Positions 59,059 through 64,000 of a stretch of 64,000 bases of DNA are shown piece by piece (the stretch's first letter is position 1; every line of letters begins with the position of its first letter). Source of the DNA: Amycolatopsis rubida (GTDB taxonomy: Bacteria; Actinomycetota; Actinomycetes; Mycobacteriales; Pseudonocardiaceae); the NCBI RefSeq assembly GCF_900115345.1, contig NZ_FOWC01000003.1, positions 310,001 through 374,000 of the forward strand. The letters are read 5' to 3'. The notes under the pieces were generated by a model that saw only the letters and a program-made list of their open reading frames with translations, was not told the origin of the DNA and did not search any database. The position numbers and the translations under genes were made by a program.

Positions 59059-60024
59059 GTGCAGCGGTGGCGTGGGCTCGGGGACCTCCCGGGCGGCTGG
59101 GGACGGTGCGTGGTCACCATCGGCGTGTTCGACGGCGTGCACCGCGGGCACCAGGAACTGATCAAGCGCACCGTGGCGACGGCCGCCGAACGCGGCGTGC
59201 CCAGCGTGGTGCTCACCTTCGACCCGCATCCGTCCGAGGTGCTGCGCCCGGGCAGCCATCCCGCGCAGCTGACCACCCTGCGGCGCAAGGCCCAGCTGGT
59301 CGAGGGGCTCGGCGTGGACGTGTTCTGCGTGCTGCCCTTCACCTTGGAACTGTCCCGGCTCAGCCCGCACGAGTTCGTGCACGAGGTGCTGGTCGACCGG
59401 TTGCACGCGGCGGCCGTGCTGGTCGGCGACAACTTCACCTTCGGGGCCAAGGCGGCCGGCAACGTCGCGCTGCTGCGCGAACTCGGCCGCCGCTTCGGGT
59501 TCGTCGCCTACGGCGCGGAACTGCAGGGCCGTTCGCTCGACGACGACCGCGGCGCCAACGACATCACCTTCTCCTCGACCTACGTGCGCTCGTGCATCGA
59601 CGCGGGCGACGTGGTGGCCGCGGCCGACGCGCTCGGCCGCCCGCACCGGCTGGAGGGCATCGTCGTCCGCGGCGACGGACGGGGCCACGACCTCGGCTAC
59701 CCGACCGCCAACCTGTCCACCGCGCGGTTCGCCGCCGTGCCCGCGGACGGCGTCTACACGGCCTGGTTCACCCGGCTGTCCGACCCGGACCGGCGGCTGC
59801 GCGCGGCGGTGTCGGTGGGCACGAACCCGACGTTCTCCGGCCGCGAACGCACCGTCGAGGCGTTCGTGCTGGACGTCGACGAGGACTTCTACGGCCAGCA
59901 CGTCGCGCTGGACTTCGTCACCCGGTTGCGGGATCAGGCGCGGTTCGGCGGGTCGGCCGATCTCGTCCGGAAGATCGACGAGGACGTGGCCCGGACCAGG
60001 GAAGCACTCGGCTCGGACAGCTGA
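59059..60024 (+). CDS. ribF: Bifunctional riboflavin kinase/FAD synthetase RibF
   Basis: 321 aa from GTG 59059; a TTG start 9 bp upstream is possible but sits only 2 nt from GGGGAG. The FAD-synthetase domain begins TIGVFDGVHRGHQELI, with the HxGH nucleotidyl motif. The riboflavin-kinase domain has GRGHDLGYPTANL, ADGVYTAWF and VSVGTNPTFSG. The enzyme phosphorylates riboflavin to FMN and adenylates it to FAD. It follows truB by 42 bp and is probably cotranscribed. Confidence 0.93.
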   Translation: MQRWRGLGDLPGGWGRCVVTIGVFDGVHRGHQELIKRTVATAAERGVPSVVLTFDPHPSEVLRPGSHPAQLTTLRRKAQLVEGLGVDVFCVLPFTLELSRLSPHEFVHEVLVDRLHAAAVLVGDNFTFGAKAAGNVALLRELGRRFGFVAYGAELQGRSLDDDRGANDITFSSTYVRSCIDAGDVVAAADALGRPHRLEGIVVRGDGRGHDLGYPTANLSTARFAAVPADGVYTAWFTRLSDPDRRLRAAVSVGTNPTFSGRERTVEAFVLDVDEDFYGQHVALDFVTRLRDQARFGGSADLVRKIDEDVARTREALGSDS

Positions 60025-60182
60025 GCGGACCCGGCGCCGGGGCAGGCCGGGCCCGGGGCGAATCGGGCGTTCCGGCCCGCCGGGGGCGTCCGGAGTGGCA
60101 AGATGGGCCGGCGGCACCGGGCCGGAGGAGCAAGGTCCCGCGGCCGGAGCCGCCGGACGACACGCTAGGGGAGCGGAGCCAG

Positions 60183-60659
60183 GTGGAGGACCACAAGATC
60201 GTCCAGCGGAACATCGCGCTGCAGCGGGAGTGGTACGGGGAGCCGCTGGGCGATCGGGTGCGCAGGCTGGTCGTGGCCTTCGACGTGTCGCAGGCGTTCC
60301 TGGCCGAGGTGCTGGGGATCAGCGCGCCGATGCTGAGCCAGGTGATGAGCGGGCGGCGGGCGAAGATCGGCAATCCGGTCGTGCTGGCCCGGATGATCAT
60401 GCTCGAACGCAAGATCCTGGTGCCCGAGGTCGCCGCGGGCGACCGCGACGCGATGCAGGCCGCGCTGGAGGACGTGCGCGATTCGCGGCCCACTGTCGGC
60501 CGCGACAACATCCCGGTCAACTCGGACGAGAAGATCGTGCTCGCGGGCATCCGGGACACCGCCGAGGACGAGAACCTGGCCGAAGCGGCGAAGCTGCTCG
60601 ACGAGGACTTCCCGGCGATCGCCGACCTGCTCCGCCGCGCGGGAGCTTCGGGCCAGTAG
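60183..60659 (+). CDS. XRE-like HTH protein between ribF and thpR
   Basis: 158 aa, GTG start with GGAG upstream. The helix-turn-helix reads RRLVVAFDVSQAFLAEVLGISAPMLSQVMSGRRAKIGNPVVLARMIMLER at about 27-76. The rest is helical (DAMQAALEDVRDS, EDENLAEAAKLLDEDFPAIADLL). Proteins like this are conserved next to ribF/rpsO in many actinobacteria without a known function. It is separated from ribF by 158 bp and precedes thpR by 3 bp, so a small operon with thpR is likely. No effector is known. Confidence 0.75.
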   Translation: MEDHKIVQRNIALQREWYGEPLGDRVRRLVVAFDVSQAFLAEVLGISAPMLSQVMSGRRAKIGNPVVLARMIMLERKILVPEVAAGDRDAMQAALEDVRDSRPTVGRDNIPVNSDEKIVLAGIRDTAEDENLAEAAKLLDEDFPAIADLLRRAGASGQ

Positions 60660-60662
60660 CCG

Positions 60663-61139
60663 ATGCAGCTGTTCTCCGCGCTGCGCCCGCCCGCCGACGT
60701 CGCGGCGGAAGTGGCCGACGCGCTCGGCGCCCGGGACCGGTTGCTGCGCTGGTCCGATCCGGCCGGATGGCACATCACGCTGGCCTTTTACGGCGAGGCG
60801 GACCCCGCCGGACGCAGTGCTGTCCTCGACCGGGCGCTGGACGGGCGAAAAGCCGTTGACGTCCAGCTCCGGAGTTCGGGAACATTTCCGGGAGTGCTGT
60901 GGCTGGGAGTGGCGGGGGAGGACCTCGCCGCGCTCGCCGCGGCCGCGGGCCCCGACGAGGAGCGCCCCTACCGCCCGCACCTGACACTGGCGCGATGCTC
61001 CCGCACGCGACCGCCGACGGCGTGGACGGAACAGCTCGCCGGTTTCCGCAGCCGCGTCTGGACCGCGGACCGGGTCGAGCTGCTGGGCGGCGGCAGCCCG
61101 TACCGCACGCTGGCGTCCTGGCCGCTGCGCCGCGCGTGA
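60663..61139 (+). CDS. thpR: RNA 2',3'-cyclic phosphodiesterase ThpR
   Basis: A 158-aa protein of the 2H phosphoesterase superfamily. The two catalytic HxT motifs are visible: [10 protein letters not shown] near residue 38 and [13 protein letters not shown] near 107. Family members open 2',3'-cyclic phosphates at RNA ends, with a role in tRNA repair or ligation in bacteria. The length is normal for the family. It begins 3 bp after the preceding HTH gene, so the two probably share an mRNA. The 164 bp after it contains the rpsO promoter. Confidence 0.88.
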   Translation: MQLFSALRPPADVAAEVADALGARDRLLRWSDPAGWHITLAFYGEADPAGRSAVLDRALDGRKAVDVQLRSSGTFPGVLWLGVAGEDLAALAAAAGPDEERPYRPHLTLARCSRTRPPTAWTEQLAGFRSRVWTADRVELLGGGSPYRTLASWPLRRA

Positions 61140-61303
61140 GCCGATGCCGCCCGGGTAGCCGCACGCGGCTGAAGCCGCAGTTCAACCGGCTGGTAACCTC
61201 GGTAATCGGGTCCGGCTGCAGTCCGTGGCGGCCGCGACCGTCTCACCCGGCCGCGTGGCGCGGTGCGGGCCTCACGGCACTAGATGCACAAGGAGCACCA
61301 CCA

Positions 61304-61573
61304 GTGGCGCTGTCTACCGATGAGAAGAAGACGATCCTCGCCGAGTACGGGCTGCACGACTCGGACACCGGATCCCCCGAGGCCCAGGTCGCGCTGCTGA
61401 CCAAGCGGATCATCGGCCTCACCGAACACCTGAAGACCCACAAGCACGACCACCACTCCCGTCGCGGTCTCCTGCTGCTGGTCGGCCGTCGCCGCCGGCT
61501 GCTGAACTACACGGAAAAGGTGGACGTGGCGCGGTACCGGGACCTGATCAAGCGTCTCGGCCTGCGCCGATAG
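61304..61573 (+). CDS. rpsO: Ribosomal protein S15
   Basis: An 89-aa protein starting at GTG, with AAGGAG upstream. [69 protein letters not shown] is the standard bacterial S15, a primary 16S rRNA central-domain binder in the 30S subunit. The full family length is conserved. It precedes pnp, the classic rpsO-pnp arrangement. A strong hairpin lies between them. Confidence 0.97.
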   Translation: MALSTDEKKTILAEYGLHDSDTGSPEAQVALLTKRIIGLTEHLKTHKHDHHSRRGLLLLVGRRRRLLNYTEKVDVARYRDLIKRLGLRR

Positions 61574-61581
61574 CGTGCTGA

Positions 61582-61613
61582 CGAGGGGGAGCGGCTCCGG
61601 CCGCTCCCCCTCG
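61582..61613 (+). terminator. rpsO-pnp intergenic hairpin (terminator/attenuator or RNase site)
   Basis: CGAGGGGGAGCGGC and GCCGCTCCCCCTCG form a perfect 14-bp stem with a TCCG loop, starting 9 bp after the rpsO stop. In other bacteria the pnp leader holds a stem that RNase III and PNPase use for autoregulation. This stem could be that site, the rpsO terminator, or both. Confidence 0.85.
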
Positions 61614-61812
61614 CCGCAAGCACACCCCCCCACACGGCGCGAGCGCGCTGGAGGAACGATCTCGCCGGTCCTCGGTAGTGGTTCCCGGGCAACGGACCCG
61701 GGGGCTTCGATCGAAGACCGGCCTCACACCTCCTCAAGCGTCCTCGGGCGAACCGGGTCCCACAGTGGGAGACTCGCGCTGCTGCGATGGAACCAAAGAG
61801 GAGATTGACCAT

Positions 61813-64000
61813 ATGACCGACTCCACCGGAGTCACCGTGTTCGAAACCGAAGCCGTTCTGGACAACGGCCGGTTCGGCACCCGCACCGTCCGGTTCGAGA
61901 CCGGCCGGCTCGCCAAGCAGGCCGCCGGCGCCGTCGTCGCGTACCTGGACGAAGAGACCATGCTGCTGTCGGCGACCACGGCGTCGAAGCACCCGAAGGA
62001 GCACTTCGACTTCTTCCCGCTGACCGTGGACGTCGAGGAGCGGATGTACGCCGCCGGCCGCATCCCGGGCGCGTTCTTCCGCCGCGAGGGCCGCCCGTCG
62101 ACCGACGCGATCCTCACCTGCCGCCTGATCGACCGCCCGCTGCGTCCGTCCTTCGCCGACGGCCTGCGCAACGAGATCCAGGTCGTCATCACCGTCCAGA
62201 GCCTCAACCCGGACGACCCGTACGACGTGCTGGCGATCAACGCCGCGTCGGCCTCCACCCAGATCGCCGGCCTGCCGTTCTCCGGCCCGGTCGGCGGCGT
62301 GCGCGTCGGGCTGATCGAGGGCCAGTGGGTCGCGTTCCCGACCTGGTCGCAGCTGGAGAAGGCCACCTTTAACATGGTGGTCGCGGGACGCATCGTCGGT
62401 GACGATGTCGCGATCATGATGGTCGAGGCCGAGGGGACCGAGCACACGCTCGACCTGATCGCCGACGGCGGCACCGCGCCGGACGAGATCACCGTCGCGC
62501 AGGGCCTTGAGGCCGCGAAGCCGTTCATCCGCGTGCTGTGCGAGGCGCAGCAGCGGCTGGCCGCCGACGCCGCGAAGCCGACCGGCGAGTTCCCGGTGTA
62601 CCCGGCCTACCAGCCGGACATCTACGAGGCCGTCTCCGCGATCGCGTCCGACGAGCTGGCCAAGGCGCTGCAGATCGCCGGCAAGCAGGACCGCGACAAG
62701 GCGACCGACGAGGTCAAGGCGGCCGTCCTGGAGAAGCTCGGCCTCGGCGAGGGCGAAGCCTTCGAAGGCCGCGACAAGGAGGTCGGCGGTGCGTTCAAGG
62801 CGCTGACCAAGAAGATCATGCGCACCCGCGTCCTCACCGAGAAGATCCGGATGGACGGCCGCGGCCTGACCGACATCCGCCAGCTCTCGGCCGAGGTCGC
62901 GGTGATCCCGCGGGCGCACGGTTCGGCGCTGTTCGAGCGCGGCGAGACCCAGATCCTGGGCATCACCACGCTGAACATGCTCCGCATGGAGCAGCAGATC
63001 GACTCGCTCTCCCCGGAGACGCACAAGCGCTACCTGCACCACTACAACTTCCCGCCGTTCTCCACCGGCGAGACCGGCCGCGTCGGTTCGCCGAAGCGGC
63101 GCGAGATCGGCCACGGCATGCTCGCCGAGCGCGCCCTGGTCCCGGTGCTGCCGAAGCGGGACGAGTTCCCCTACGCGATCCGCCAGGTCTCCGAGGCGCT
63201 GGGCTCCAACGGCTCCACCTCGATGGGCTCGGTCTGCGCGTCCACCATGGGCCTGTTCAACGCCGGCGTGCCGCTGAAGGCTCCGGTCGCGGGCATCGCC
63301 ATGGGCCTGGTGTCCGACGAGGTGGACGGCGAGACGCGCTACGTCGCGCTGACCGACATCCTCGGCGCCGAGGACGCGCTGGGCGACATGGACTTCAAGG
63401 TCGCCGGCACGAAGGACATCATCACCGCGCTGCAGCTGGACACCAAGCTGGACGGCATCCCGTCCGAGGTGCTCGCGGCCGCGCTGAAGCAGGCGAAGGA
63501 CGCTCGCCTCGCCATCCTGGAAGTCATCGCCGAGGCGATCGACGGCCCGGACGAGATGAGCCCGTACGCCCCGCGCGTCACGTCGGTGAAGATCCCGGTC
63601 GACAAGATCGGCGAGGTCATCGGGCCGAAGGGCAAGATGATCAACTCGATCACCGAGGAGACCGGCGCCGACATCTCGATCGAGGACGACGGCACGATCT
63701 ACGTGGGCGCGGCCGACGGCCCGTCGGCGGAGGCGGCGATCGGCAAGATCAACGCCATCGCCAACCCGCAGCTGCCGAAGGTCGGCGAGCGCTTCCTGGG
63801 CACCGTGGTGAAGACGGCCGCGTTCGGCGCGTTCGTCTCGCTGCTGCCGGGCAAGGACGGCCTCGTGCACATCTCGAAGCTGGGCAACGGCAAGCGGATC
63901 GCGAAGGTCGAGGACGTGGTGAACGTCGGCGACAAGATCCGCGTCGAGATCGCCGACATCGACAACCGCGGCAAGATCAGCCTGATCGTCGTCAAGGAAG
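61813..64000 (+). CDS. pnp: Polyribonucleotide nucleotidyltransferase PNPase (3' end outside window)
   Basis: The frame is open for about 729 codons to the right edge, so the last residues are missing. The ATG at 61813 follows AGAGGAG. Two RNase PH domains are visible: [27 protein letters not shown] and later [37 protein letters not shown], with the phosphorolytic-site segment [32 protein letters not shown] ([32 protein letters not shown]) and S1 ([33 protein letters not shown]) domains follow. It degrades RNA from the 3' end with phosphate and shares the leader with rpsO. Confidence 0.97.
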   Translation, partial: MTDSTGVTVFETEAVLDNGRFGTRTVRFETGRLAKQAAGAVVAYLDEETMLLSATTASKHPKEHFDFFPLTVDVEERMYAAGRIPGAFFRREGRPSTDAILTCRLIDRPLRPSFADGLRNEIQVVITVQSLNPDDPYDVLAINAASASTQIAGLPFSGPVGGVRVGLIEGQWVAFPTWSQLEKATFNMVVAGRIVGDDVAIMMVEAEGTEHTLDLIADGGTAPDEITVAQGLEAAKPFIRVLCEAQQRLAADAAKPTGEFPVYPAYQPDIYEAVSAIASDELAKALQIAGKQDRDKATDEVKAAVLEKLGLGEGEAFEGRDKEVGGAFKALTKKIMRTRVLTEKIRMDGRGLTDIRQLSAEVAVIPRAHGSALFERGETQILGITTLNMLRMEQQIDSLSPETHKRYLHHYNFPPFSTGETGRVGSPKRREIGHGMLAERALVPVLPKRDEFPYAIRQVSEALGSNGSTSMGSVCASTMGLFNAGVPLKAPVAGIAMGLVSDEVDGETRYVALTDILGAEDALGDMDFKVAGTKDIITALQLDTKLDGIPSEVLAAALKQAKDARLAILEVIAEAIDGPDEMSPYAPRVTSVKIPVDKIGEVIGPKGKMINSITEETGADISIEDDGTIYVGAADGPSAEAAIGKINAIANPQLPKVGERFLGTVVKTAAFGAFVSLLPGKDGLVHISKLGNGKRIAKVEDVVNVGDKIRVEIADIDNRGKISLIVVKE

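Noticed and set aside
61507..63870. 787-codon minus-strand frame over pnp
   Set aside because: Shadow of pnp, whose domains are fully recognisable on the plus strand.

Overview
The window is high-GC actinobacterial DNA. The chromosomal core genes (truB, ribF, rpsO, pnp, an NrnA-type DHH phosphoesterase beside a MATE exporter), frequent GTG/TTG starts, rare TTA codons and many 4-bp ATGA/TGATG gene overlaps all fit a Pseudonocardiales genome. An Amycolatopsis-like host is my inference.

Layout. (1) 1-9.6 kb is chromosome: a large TPR/P-loop protein running off the left edge, a TRM11-type methyltransferase, a DHH phosphoesterase, a TetR regulator with a perfect palindromic operator, a MATE exporter, a PhzF-family protein and an MFS transporter. 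(2) 9,603-57,909 is an integrated mobile element of about 48.3 kb. Its ends can be read directly from the sequence: a large serine recombinase begins just inside the left end, and the two junctions resolve into attL and attR with a shared CT core. (3) 57.9-64 kb is chromosome again: truB, ribF, an HTH gene, thpR, rpsO and the start of pnp.

Inside the element. 9.6-15.3 kb holds the integrase and accessory genes. 15.3-16.5 kb has no convincing gene. 16.5-29 kb is a Gram-positive conjugative type IV secretion module: sigma-like regulator, VirB2-like pilin, VirB6/TrbL channel protein, PrgI protein, VirB4 ATPase, a coupling protein divided between two genes, a replication-relaxation protein and a transglycosylase/M23 wall hydrolase. 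A DUF3644/HEPN gene lies antisense within it. 29-36 kb is regulatory and accessory: two DUF5753 (Scr1-type) regulators, an operon of small proteins, a GGCCA-repeat block and an HTH/TPR regulator. 36-40 kb carries an NAD-dependent epimerase-like protein, an MFS exporter, a diguanylate cyclase and an HxlR regulator.

40.6-53.8 kb is a 15-gene, almost gapless Tad/Flp-type pilus operon: prepilin peptidase, lipoprotein, secreted protein, CpaB/SAF, CpaE-like ATPase, CpaF, TadB, TadC, and four small proteins sharing a GSxSV prepilin-like motif. It ends in a membrane protein with two outward LysM domains and a cytoplasmic winged-helix/BTAD activator region. 54-57.7 kb, at the right end, holds a PadR/membrane-protein pair and two defence-like genes (AlbA_2 protein, PD-(D/E)XK-like nuclease).

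How it may work together. The element seems to combine a DNA-transfer machine, a cell-surface pilus that could bring cells together, a c-di-GMP synthase and a putative wall-sensing transmembrane activator, plus protective cargo. TTA codons in three element genes, including that activator, suggest possible bldA-type developmental timing. The individual families are recognisable; the combination and the regulatory wiring are inference.
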